Origin: Actinomycetota bacterium
Lineage (GTDB): Bacteria; Actinomycetota; Actinomycetes; Streptosporangiales; Streptosporangiaceae
DNA: 6,956 nt
Assembly: GCA_003168295.1 (NCBI GenBank)
Contig: PMST01000308.1
Span: forward strand, 1 to 6,956
Direction of reading: 5' to 3'
Each line of letters starts with the position of its first letter. The first letter of the stretch is position 1. Positions 1-5,327 of the stretch are shown in pieces. The position numbers were made by a program, and so were the translations under genes. Below the pieces are notes generated by a model. It saw nothing but the letters and a program-made list of their open reading frames with translations. It did no database searches and was not told the origin of the DNA.

Positions 1-358
1 CGGTTCCATCGTGAGCGCGCAGATCACGCCCGACGGGCGCGATGTCATCGTGGTCACCTGGCGTGATCTGACTCCGCGGGCCAGTACCCACACCGTCGTC
101 GTGCAGTTCGCCGAGCTCCAGGCCAGCACCGGCAGGCTGGTCCGGCTGCTCCGCACCCAGACGGAACGGTACGACCAGATGAACGTCATCACCGTGGAGG
201 ACAGCCTCGGTGTGCTGTCGCTGAGCTCGCAGGGACGGTACGCCCTGGTCCAGGGCACCCAGTTCGGCTGGCTTGACGTCGGCGGCTCCGACCCGGGCCG
301 GTTCACGCCGCTGCCCGCGGTCCCGGCCGGCCAGTACGTCAACTTTGCCGCCTGGTAA
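1..358 (+). CDS. C-terminal end of a beta-propeller-like (WD40/TolB-type) hypothetical protein, 5' end outside window
   Basis: The reading frame is open from the window edge (first full codon at 2) to a TAA at 356-358, giving the last 118 residues of a longer protein. A GTG at 11 could start a shorter product. However, the residues before it (GSI) run smoothly into VSAQITPDGRDVIV, which looks like the inside of a propeller blade, so I treat the gene as cut by the window. Repeated blade-like strands are visible: 'SAQITPDGRDVIVVTW', 'LSLSSQGRYALVQG' and a final 'GQYVNFAAW'. Each has a polar turn (PDG, SQG) followed by a hydrophobic strand. Such propellers usually bind proteins or ligands. No catalytic motif is visible and no precise function can be given. 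The stop lies 8 bp from the stop of the convergent DinB gene, and no clear terminator hairpin separates them. Confidence 0.72.
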   Translation, partial: GSIVSAQITPDGRDVIVVTWRDLTPRASTHTVVVQFAELQASTGRLVRLLRTQTERYDQMNVITVEDSLGVLSLSSQGRYALVQGTQFGWLDVGGSDPGRFTPLPAVPAGQYVNFAAW

Positions 359-366
359 CCGGGAGG

Positions 367-885
367 TCATTCGCCGGTGGCGCCGTCGATCTGCTCGCGA
401 AGCAGGTCGGCGTGGCCCACGTGCCGGGCGTACTCCTCGATCATGTGCAGGTAGATCAGGCGCAGCGACATGACCTCGCCGTCATGGGTGAACGTGTCGT
501 CCAGGGAGGCGTTAGCCACGGCCGCGTCGGCATGCTTGAATTCCTCGGTTAGCCGGGCGTAGTCGGCGGCCGCCCGGCCCGGGTCGAGGCGCTCGAAGTC
601 GGCCGCCTTGTCCTCGCCGAACGGAGGGTCGACCGGCTCACCCGCGAACCGCTGGCGAAACCAGGTGCGTTCGACCTTGGTCATGTGCCGGATCAGCCCG
701 AGCAGGGACAGGCCCGAGGGCGGCACGGGGTGCTCGGCGAGCTGCGCGCCGGTCAGCCCGGCGCACTTGTACAGCAGCGTCGCCCGGTGCCAGTCCAGGA
801 ACGCCTGCAGCATCGGCCGCTCGGGTCCGGCCGACGGTCCCCCCGGCCGCTCAACATCTGGCGCTTTCCACGTCACGGCGCCCAT
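367..885 (-). CDS. DinB superfamily / DUF664 protein (putative metal- and thiol-dependent enzyme)
   Basis: The product is 172 aa from the ATG at 885. It is a four-helix DinB-fold protein of the DUF664 type common in actinobacteria. The family hallmarks are 'MLQAFLDWHRATLLYKCAGLT' (about 25-45), 'LSLLGLIRHMTKVERTWF' (59-76) and the C-terminal 'HMIEEYARHVGHADLLRE' (147-164). His67, His147 and His155/158 are candidate metal ligands. Relatives include mycothiol-dependent transferases and isomerases, but the substrate here is unknown. Start choice: family members usually begin close to 'TWKAPDVERP', so I prefer ATG 885. A GTG at 876 (just before TWKAP) is an equally sensible alternative. Extension to GTG 957 would run through an inverted repeat and add atypical Cys/Gly-rich sequence. 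No strong Shine-Dalgarno precedes any of the options. The gene is transcribed divergently from the B3/B4 gene. Confidence 0.88.
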   Translation of the reverse strand: MGAVTWKAPDVERPGGPSAGPERPMLQAFLDWHRATLLYKCAGLTGAQLAEHPVPPSGLSLLGLIRHMTKVERTWFRQRFAGEPVDPPFGEDKAADFERLDPGRAAADYARLTEEFKHADAAVANASLDDTFTHDGEVMSLRLIYLHMIEEYARHVGHADLLREQIDGATGE

Positions 886-909
886 CTTGCCACGCCAGCC
901 GTAATCCAT

Positions 910-965
910 ATGGGTCGGTGGCCCCCCGTACCCGCAAGAGCATGTCCGGTGGCCCACCGACCCAT
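910..965. repeat. Perfect 12-bp inverted repeat in the divergent intergenic region (operator candidate)
   Basis: ATGGGTCGGTGG at 910-921 is the exact reverse complement of CCACCGACCCAT at 954-965, with 32 bp between the arms. A further copy of the core CGGTGG at 947-952 faces CCACCG at 954-959 across a single base. The right arm could therefore pair with either of two partners. A small palindrome CCATATGG (906-913) overlaps the left arm. The repeat lies 25 bp upstream of the preferred DinB start and about 40 bp upstream of the probable -10 of the B3/B4 gene. It is well placed to act on one or both promoters. The repeat is seen directly; the operator role is inferred. Confidence 0.6.
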
Positions 966-1007
966 TTCCCAGCGGGCCGCCCGCCTACCGAATCAGCCTC
1001 GGTGCAC

Positions 1008-1021
1008 TATATTGCGGCACG
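1008..1021 (+). promoter_or_regulatory. Probable leaderless promoter of the B3/B4 gene (-10 TATATT)
   Basis: TATATT at 1008-1013 is a near-consensus actinobacterial -10 in an otherwise GC-rich stretch. Transcription starting about 7 bases after it would begin at 1020-1022, on or next to the ATG at 1022. No Shine-Dalgarno sequence precedes that ATG, as expected for a leaderless mRNA, which is common in actinobacteria. No convincing -35 hexamer is seen at 16-18 bp upstream. Confidence 0.5.
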
Positions 1022-1801
1022 ATGCTGCTGAACATGGAGCGGGCCGCTGGCCCCGATGCCGAGCGCTGGCTCGACCAGGCGGCGGTCGACGGTCCGGTGC
1101 TGGAACTGCGCCCGGACTACACCGCGTTGATCATCGTCGCCGAGGACCTGTCCCCGGGACCGTCCGACCAGGCCACCGACGCGCTGCTGGCCGACGCCGA
1201 AGCCGGCGCGCGCGCCGCGCTCGCGGGCCGGCCCGCCGCGGAACTCGAGCCGGTCGACGCCTGGCGCGCCGCCTACCAGGCCTTCGGAGCCAAGCCGAAG
1301 CGGACCAGGCCCAGCGTGGAGGCCCTGCTGCGCCGGGTCGAGGCCGGGCTGCCCCGCATAGACCGGCTCACCGACATCTACAACGCGATATCCGTGAAGC
1401 ACCTGCTACCGGTCGGGGGAGAGGACCTCGGCGAGTACCGCGGCCCGGCCCGGCTGGTACGCGCGGCCGGCGACGAGCCCTTCGACACCATCCGGGACGG
1501 ACAGCCCGTCACCGAGCACCCCGAACCCGGCGAGGTGGTGTGGCGCGACGACGCCGGCGTGACCTGCCGCTGCTGGAACTGGCGGCAGTGCGTCCGCACC
1601 CGGATCACCGGCGCCACGGTCCGCGCTGTCTTCATCCTGGACGGCCTCGCCGCTCTCGGCGATGGCGGGCTGCTAGCCGCCGGGCAGGATCTCGCCGGGC
1701 AGCTCGCCGTGTTCCATCCCGCCGTCCGGCTCAGCTGGCGGCTGATCGGGGCGGGCGCGGCGGCTAACGGCGCAGGGCCGGACGCTCGCCGGGACGGGTA
1801 A
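1022..1801 (+). CDS. Free-standing B3/B4 (PheRS beta editing-domain-like) protein
   Basis: The product is 259 aa. Residues about 80-210 form a B3/B4 domain, the fold that in phenylalanyl-tRNA synthetase beta chain clears mischarged Tyr-tRNA(Phe). The diagnostic segments are 'WRAAYQAFGAKPKRTRPSVE' (81-100), 'LPRIDRLTDIYNAISVKHLL' (110-129), 'GGEDL' (132-136) and a later strand 'GATVRAVFILDGL' (197-209). The catalytic core, tRNA-binding B1/B2/B5 modules and anticodon-binding domain of PheT are all absent. This is therefore a stand-alone domain, perhaps acting on aminoacyl-tRNA or free amino-acid derivatives; that role is inferred. The start at 1022 fits the leaderless promoter immediately upstream. 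An internal ATG at 1034 has no better ribosome site. The 3' end overlaps the convergent DUF1707 gene by 38 bp. Confidence 0.88.
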   Translation: MLLNMERAAGPDAERWLDQAAVDGPVLELRPDYTALIIVAEDLSPGPSDQATDALLADAEAGARAALAGRPAAELEPVDAWRAAYQAFGAKPKRTRPSVEALLRRVEAGLPRIDRLTDIYNAISVKHLLPVGGEDLGEYRGPARLVRAAGDEPFDTIRDGQPVTEHPEPGEVVWRDDAGVTCRCWNWRQCVRTRITGATVRAVFILDGLAALGDGGLLAAGQDLAGQLAVFHPAVRLSWRLIGAGAAANGAGPDARRDG

Positions 1802-2408
1802 TGATCTCGATGGTGCCCTTGTACGCGAGCCCGCGGACGTGTATCACCGGGGCGTCGACGGGCAGCCGGTAACCCGGATCCTCGTCGTCCGCCAGGCCCT
1901 GGGTGACGCCAAAGCCGGTCATCTCGACCCGCACTCCCGGCGGCACCAGGATCGTCACCCGGGACTTGTAGGCCACCGTGACGAACGTGGTGACCGGACC
2001 GCTCAGCTCGGCCGCCCGCAGGTCCAGCCAGCCATCGCCCTTGTAGACCACGGTCGTGTACCGTTCGGGCACCCGCCAGCGCCCGGCCCGCCGGACCGAG
2101 CTCTTCAGCGCGATCGCGAAACGGCCCGGGCCGCGCCCGCCGGCCACCGGCGCGGGCCCGGTCCCAGCGGTCGCCGCGGGCAGATCGGCCGTCAGGACAT
2201 CCAGATCCGCGTGCGTCCGAGCGGTCAGGGCGGCCCGCATCCGCTCGTCAAACTCGGTGTCGTCCAGGCGGCCGTCGGCGAACGCCTCTTGCACCCGCTG
2301 CACTATCGCGTCCCTCTCCCGGTCAGAGGCCCGGGCGGCGGGCGCCGCGCGGTCGTCGGCTCTGTCCAGGCTCCCGGAACCCGCTGCGCCCTCGTCGATC
2401 GCCTCCAT
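1764..2408 (-). CDS. DUF1707 (SHOCT-like) protein with LiaF-C-like / cell-wall-stress-response beta domain
   Basis: The product is 214 aa. After a low-complexity acidic N-terminus, residues 26-78 form the DUF1707 helical hairpin ('RASDRERDAIVQRVQEAF', 'GRLDDTEFDERMRAALTART', 'LDVLTADLP'). A Gly/Pro linker follows, then a C-terminal beta-rich domain (about 96-205) resembling the LiaF/DUF2154 C-terminal region: 'RRAGRWRVPERYTTVVYKG', 'WLDLRAAEL', 'TILVPPGVRVEMTG', 'VIHVRGLAYKGTIEI'. This architecture is widespread in actinobacteria and is linked by homology to envelope-stress sensing, although the exact role is unknown. No transmembrane segment is visible, so the protein is probably cytoplasmic or peripheral. 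ATG 2408 is preferred over GTG 2426 because it has the only strong Shine-Dalgarno nearby. The gene starts inside the methyltransferase frame and overlaps the B3/B4 gene at its other end. Confidence 0.88.
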   Translation of the reverse strand: MEAIDEGAAGSGSLDRADDRAAPAARASDRERDAIVQRVQEAFADGRLDDTEFDERMRAALTARTHADLDVLTADLPAATAGTGPAPVAGGRGPGRFAIALKSSVRRAGRWRVPERYTTVVYKGDGWLDLRAAELSGPVTTFVTVAYKSRVTILVPPGVRVEMTGFGVTQGLADDEDPGYRLPVDAPVIHVRGLAYKGTIEIITRPGERPALRR

Positions 2409-3217
2409 GGCATCCCCTTCCGGCACGAGACATCAAACGAGATGTATCGTAACCCGGCGGGGCGGGTGATGCGCAGCTTGGATTGCTGGTGCGGAAGTTT
2501 TTCCCAATCCGTCATGAACTGTGCGTTCAGGCCGTACCGGTCGGCCAGCGCCACCAGGGTCTCGGTCCGGTAGTAGAAGTCCTCGCGCAGCACCTGGTGC
2601 TCGGCGCCGTCGGTGCGGTCGAAGGTGAAGTCGAAGAAGCCGTCCGGCTGCATGACCCGTCCGATGTGCGCCAGGCACTCCCCGATGACCTCCACCGGGG
2701 AGTGCGAGAAGACGCTGTGCGCGTGCACCACGTCGAAGTGCCCCGCCGGGAGGAACGCCAGCTTCAGGTCCTGGACCAAGGTCAGGTGCGGCAGTTTCTC
2801 CGGCAGGCCGATGTCGGCCAGCGTGCGCTGCGCGGCGAGCAGGATGTCCGGGGAGATGTCGATGCCGTAGTAGCCGCCTGGTTCCAGATAATCGATGAAC
2901 AGGCGGCCGGCCCGCAGGTTTCCGCAGCCGATCTCGAGCATCCGCATGCCCGGCGCCAAACCGTGCGAGACGAGGTAATCGAACTGCATCTGGCCGATCT
3001 TGAGCCAGGAGTCGTGGGTGTGGCTGCCCACCGCCCCCTCGTCGCTGCGGGCCGCGTCCGATTTCATCACCGCGCGGTAGTAGCTCACGTGGTCGCGGCT
3101 CTTCAGCCGGAGCGCCGTGTCGCGGGCCAGGCGGCGGGCGTGCGGCACGATGCGCTCGGGGTGGCGCGCGGCATAACGGACCATAAACGTCAGTCGTGAC
3201 CGGTCGTTCGGATGCAT
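2303..3217 (-). CDS. Class I SAM-dependent methyltransferase with a run-on C-terminus
   Basis: The 304-aa frame contains a Rossmann-type methyltransferase. The SAM-binding motif I is 'MLEIGCGNLRAG' (93-104). The acidic end of strand 2 lies in 'GIDIS' (118-122). The strand-4 motif is 'FDVVHAHSVFSH' (161-172). The later strands are 'GFFDFTFD' (193-200). The N-terminal 'SYYRAVMKSD' and 'DSWLKIGQMQFDYLVSHGL' resemble methyltransferases found near sugar or cell-surface genes. The substrate cannot be read from sequence. The fold appears finished near residue 253 ('KLRITRP'). The remaining roughly 50 residues are Arg/Pro-rich, and the last 35 codons are out-of-frame DUF1707 coding sequence, so the natural stop may have been lost. 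ATG 3217 is the first start, but ATG 3184 ('MVRYAARHPERIV') is equally plausible. Neither has a clear ribosome site. Confidence 0.82.
   Translation of the reverse strand: MHPNDRSRLTFMVRYAARHPERIVPHARRLARDTALRLKSRDHVSYYRAVMKSDAARSDEGAVGSHTHDSWLKIGQMQFDYLVSHGLAPGMRMLEIGCGNLRAGRLFIDYLEPGGYYGIDISPDILLAAQRTLADIGLPEKLPHLTLVQDLKLAFLPAGHFDVVHAHSVFSHSPVEVIGECLAHIGRVMQPDGFFDFTFDRTDGAEHQVLREDFYYRTETLVALADRYGLNAQFMTDWEKLPHQQSKLRITRPAGLRYISFDVSCRKGMPWRRSTRAQRVPGAWTEPTTARRPPPGPLTGRGTR
2413..2421 (-). promoter_or_regulatory. Strong ribosome binding site that sets the DUF1707 start
   Basis: Read on the minus strand, GGAAGGGGA lies with its AGGGG core five bases before the ATG at 2408. It is the clearest Shine-Dalgarno in the window. 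It argues for ATG 2408 rather than GTG 2426, which lies upstream of it. The site falls inside the last codons of the methyltransferase gene. Confidence 0.6.
2446..2451 (-). promoter_or_regulatory. Possible -10 element (TACGAT) for the DUF1707 gene
   Basis: On the minus strand TACGAT fits the actinobacterial TAnnnT -10 pattern. It sits in a small AT-richer patch (about 2430-2452) inside the 3' end of the methyltransferase gene. A start about 7 bases downstream would give a leader of about 30 nt that contains the ribosome binding site. No good -35 hexamer is visible, so this is weak evidence. The gene may instead be read from the methyltransferase transcript. Confidence 0.3.
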
Positions 3218-3425
3218 GCCGATAAGTGAAGCAGAATCTCTGGCCGCCGGAGCCCGTGCGGGGTCATCACGCCACCTCGCCCGAGGCTGACCGGCGTGAT
3301 CGCGGCGAGGTTAGCCAGATTGAGCCAGATGCGCTCAATAAGCCTGAGCATCAAAGAAATTTTCTCGGCCCGCCGGGCTGGGCGCGACGTGCCGGAGTTT
3401 CTTCAGGATGAACCCGCCTGATTGA
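3218..3425. other. Non-coding stretch between methyltransferase start and MFS remnant, with AT-rich island
   Basis: I find no convincing gene in these 208 bases. The open plus-strand frame at 3226-3411 has no recognisable domain and no ribosome site. The segment 3330-3366 is unusually AT-rich for this genome and ends in the near-palindrome AGAAA-T-TTTCT (3355-3365). A composite hairpin could form from ATCACGCC and GGCGTGAT near 3267-3296, with CCTCG/CGAGG nested inside. The right part also carries the TGAGC/GCTCA cluster listed separately. It is either the upstream control region of the methyltransferase or scar sequence left where the transporter gene was truncated. Confidence 0.5.
3311..3349. 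repeat. Cluster of TGAGC/GCTCA half-sites at 12-bp spacing plus a 10-bp tandem repeat
   Basis: ATTGAGC (3319-3325) and GCTCAAT (3333-3339) form a perfect 7-bp inverted repeat with a 7-base gap. The same right half pairs again with TGAGC at 3345-3349 across another 7-base gap. Half-sites therefore alternate every 12 bp. Two adjacent 10-mers, TTAGCCAGAT (3311-3320) and TGAGCCAGAT (3321-3330), differ at one base. A further ATTGAGC occurs at 3421-3427, next to the transporter remnant. The arrangement resembles a multi-site operator, but no regulator is encoded nearby. Confidence 0.5.
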
Positions 3426-4282
3426 GCCCTCAGCGCGCTGACGGTGGAGATCGCCCCCTGGCATCAGCTGGGCAACGCGAACGCGCTGTACGGGCTGGCC
3501 ACTCGGTGGCCAGGATCGCCGGCCCGGCGCTGAGCGGGGTGCTGGTCGCCTTCGCCGGTCCCGTCGTGGTGGTGGCCGCCGACGCCGCGTCCTACCTGGC
3601 CAGCGTGCTTGCCCTCAGCCTGCTCCAGTTGCCCAGGACCGAGAAGGCGGAACCGGGCGGCCGGGGGCGCCGGATCCTGTTCTCGGACATGGCCGAGGGC
3701 TGGTCCGGCTTCCGGTCGCGGAACTGGTTGTGGGTGGTCACCGTCCAGTTCGCGTTCTTCAACCTGATCACCTGGGCACCCTGGATGCTGCTCGGGCCGG
3801 TCGAGGGCCGCTCTTACCTGGGCGGCGCCGCGGTCTGGGGCGCGATCATGGCGGTGCAGGGGGCGGGCGCGATCGTGGCCAGCCTGCTCTGGCTGGGCCG
3901 CCGGCCTCGCCGACCCATGGTGATCGCGACCATCGGCACGTTCTGCTACGCGCTGCCGGACATCCCGATGGCGCTGCACGCGACCGCCCCCTGGGTCGGC
4001 GCGGCCGCGTTCGCCTGCGGAGCCGGTGCCTCACTTTCCAGCACCTTCTTCGGTACGACCCTGCAGCGGCAGGTGCCCCCGGAGATGCTGGCCCGGATTA
4101 GCTCGCTCACGCTGTTCCCCGCCTACGGCGTCGGGGTGATCGGGTATGCCATCGACGGGCCGCTGGCCAGCCTCCTCGGGGCCCAGACCGTCTTCGGGGT
4201 CGGAGCCGCCTACGGGCTGCTGAGCAGCGCGGTCGTCCTGGCCCTGCCATCCGTCCGGGCGCTCCGCTGGCACGACCGCGAA
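3426..4282 (+). pseudogene. Truncated, frameshifted MFS transporter remnant (C-terminal two thirds)
   Basis: Only the part of a major-facilitator exporter (EntS/MFS_3-like) from about membrane span 5 onward is present. 'ALSALTVEIAPWHQLGNANALYGLA' (3426-3500, split here across a linker and helix) is read in one frame. The natural continuation 'SVARIAGPALSGVLVAFAGP' is in another frame from 3503, so one base is missing at 3501-3502. About seven hydrophobic spans follow up to 'AVVLALPSVRALRWHD' near 4279. A TGA at 3423-3425 lies in the frame just upstream and no N-terminal half precedes it. At the 3' end the frame has no stop where the family ends. It runs on antisense through the TPR gene to a stop at 4649-4651, although a TAG lies one base out of frame at 4284-4286. 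Start, frame and stop are thus all damaged, so I call it a pseudogene. Intact members are about 400 aa. Confidence 0.8.
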
Positions 4283-5317
4283 TTAGGGCTTTTTCGCGGC
4301 CCCGCGGAGGGCGGCGAAGGCGGCGAGCCGCGCGACCACGGTGACGACGACCGCGACCGGCAGAACCTGCGCCAGGTCAGTGGCCGGGGTGAAGGCCACG
4401 ATGCCGAACGCGACGGCCACCCCGCCCACGGCCATGGCGAATGCCGCCGCGACGCGTGGTGTGCGCAGCGTCCTGCGGACCATCAGCCGTGCCTCACGCG
4501 GCAGCCGCAGCACCATCCAGGCGAAGCAGCCGGCGGTGACCACGGCCAGCGCCCCCAGGCCGACTACGAAGGGCAGCCGGTCCAGGTGCGTGACCGCCGG
4601 GATCCAGATCAGGACCAGGGCGATCAGCGTGAACACGTAAATCGTCCGTGACACCGTGCGCAACAACACGACGTCGATGTTCCTGCTGTAGATGCGCTCG
4701 TCCGGCGTGGCGCGGGCCGCGCTGATGAAGTGCCTGATCGCGCCCGCCGAGTCATGCCGCCTGAGCCTGATCCGGCCCAGCTCGTTCATCGCTCCGCTGT
4801 GCGCGGGATCGAGCGCGAGCGCTCGTTCCTGGTGCTCACGCGCCCCGGTCAGATCACCCCGGGCCAGGCTCACCTTGCCGGACAGGAAGTGGACATCCGG
4901 CTCGTTCGGGGCCAGGCCGCGGGCCCGCGCCGCCGCCTCGGTGGCCAGGTCGAGCCGCTGGGCCGCCAGCGCGGCCTGGGCGACGCAGACGTGCGTCTGC
5001 CAGTAGCTGGGGGCCAGCGTGCGCGCCTCGTAGGCCGCCCGCAGCGCACCCGGGAAGTTGCCCAGGTGGACCAGGGCGTTGCTGGCCAGCCGGTGCGGCC
5101 ACTCGTCGCCGGGGTCCAGGGCCACCGCGCGGTTGGCGGCGACGGTAGCGTCGGCGTAGCGGTCCGCGCCCAGGTGCGCCCGGGCCATCAGGCACCAGGC
5201 CCGGCTGCTCTCCGGTTCCGCCGACACGACGCGGGCGAGCAGCTCGGAGGCCTCATTGAAGCGTTTGACGTCGAGCATCGCCGAGGCACGCGCCAGCTCC
5301 TGCCGCAGCTCGATCAC
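4283..5317 (-). CDS. TPR-repeat protein with four C-terminal transmembrane segments
   Basis: The product is 344 aa. Residues 1 to about 206 are tandem tetratricopeptide repeats of 34-residue period. The characteristic A/G-Y/A...LDP endings are clear at 'ANRAVALDPGDEWPH', 'AYEARTLAPSYWQTH', 'AARARGLAPNEPDVH' and 'HQERALALDPAHSGA'. The rest is membrane-embedded: predicted spans at about 224-241, 249-270, 289-309 and 318-337, with an Arg-rich loop (271-288) between the second and third. There is no signal peptide, so the TPR platform is probably cytoplasmic. GTG 5317 is the first start after an in-frame TGA and lies only 10 nt after the stop of the AAA+ gene. No Shine-Dalgarno is seen, so it is likely translated by coupling or reinitiation. 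It is probably the membrane partner or adaptor of that ATPase (inference from operon position and shared TPRs). Confidence 0.87.
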   Translation of the reverse strand: MIELRQELARASAMLDVKRFNEASELLARVVSAEPESSRAWCLMARAHLGADRYADATVAANRAVALDPGDEWPHRLASNALVHLGNFPGALRAAYEARTLAPSYWQTHVCVAQAALAAQRLDLATEAAARARGLAPNEPDVHFLSGKVSLARGDLTGAREHQERALALDPAHSGAMNELGRIRLRRHDSAGAIRHFISAARATPDERIYSRNIDVVLLRTVSRTIYVFTLIALVLIWIPAVTHLDRLPFVVGLGALAVVTAGCFAWMVLRLPREARLMVRRTLRTPRVAAAFAMAVGGVAVAFGIVAFTPATDLAQVLPVAVVVTVVARLAAFAALRGAAKKP

Positions 5318-5327
5318 CGGCGGGTGC

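Noticed and set aside
886..957. N-terminal extension of the DinB protein to GTG 957
   Set aside because: The added residues are atypical for the family and lie on the inverted repeat; homologous sequence begins near residue TWKAP.
685..1767. 360-aa plus-strand open frame across the DinB promoter region and B3/B4 gene
   Set aside because: Arg/Pro/Gly-rich shadow of the B3/B4 gene in another frame, with no domain and no ribosome site.
1839..2573. 244-aa plus-strand frame opposite the DUF1707 gene
   Set aside because: His/Arg/Pro-rich composition typical of a high-GC antisense shadow; no motif.
2483..3199. 238-aa plus-strand frame opposite the methyltransferase
   Set aside because: Antisense shadow; the opposite strand encodes clear methyltransferase motifs.
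3226..3411. 61-aa plus-strand frame in the intergenic stretch
   Set aside because: No ribosome site and no recognisable sequence, and it crosses the repeat cluster; more likely non-coding.
3329..3421. 30-aa plus-strand frame (MRSISLSIKEIFSARR...)
   Set aside because: Too short to judge, with no Shine-Dalgarno; its link to the MFS remnant could not be supported.
3218..3425. Insertion sequence or transposase scar
   Set aside because: No transposase fragment, paired terminal repeats or target duplication could be demonstrated.
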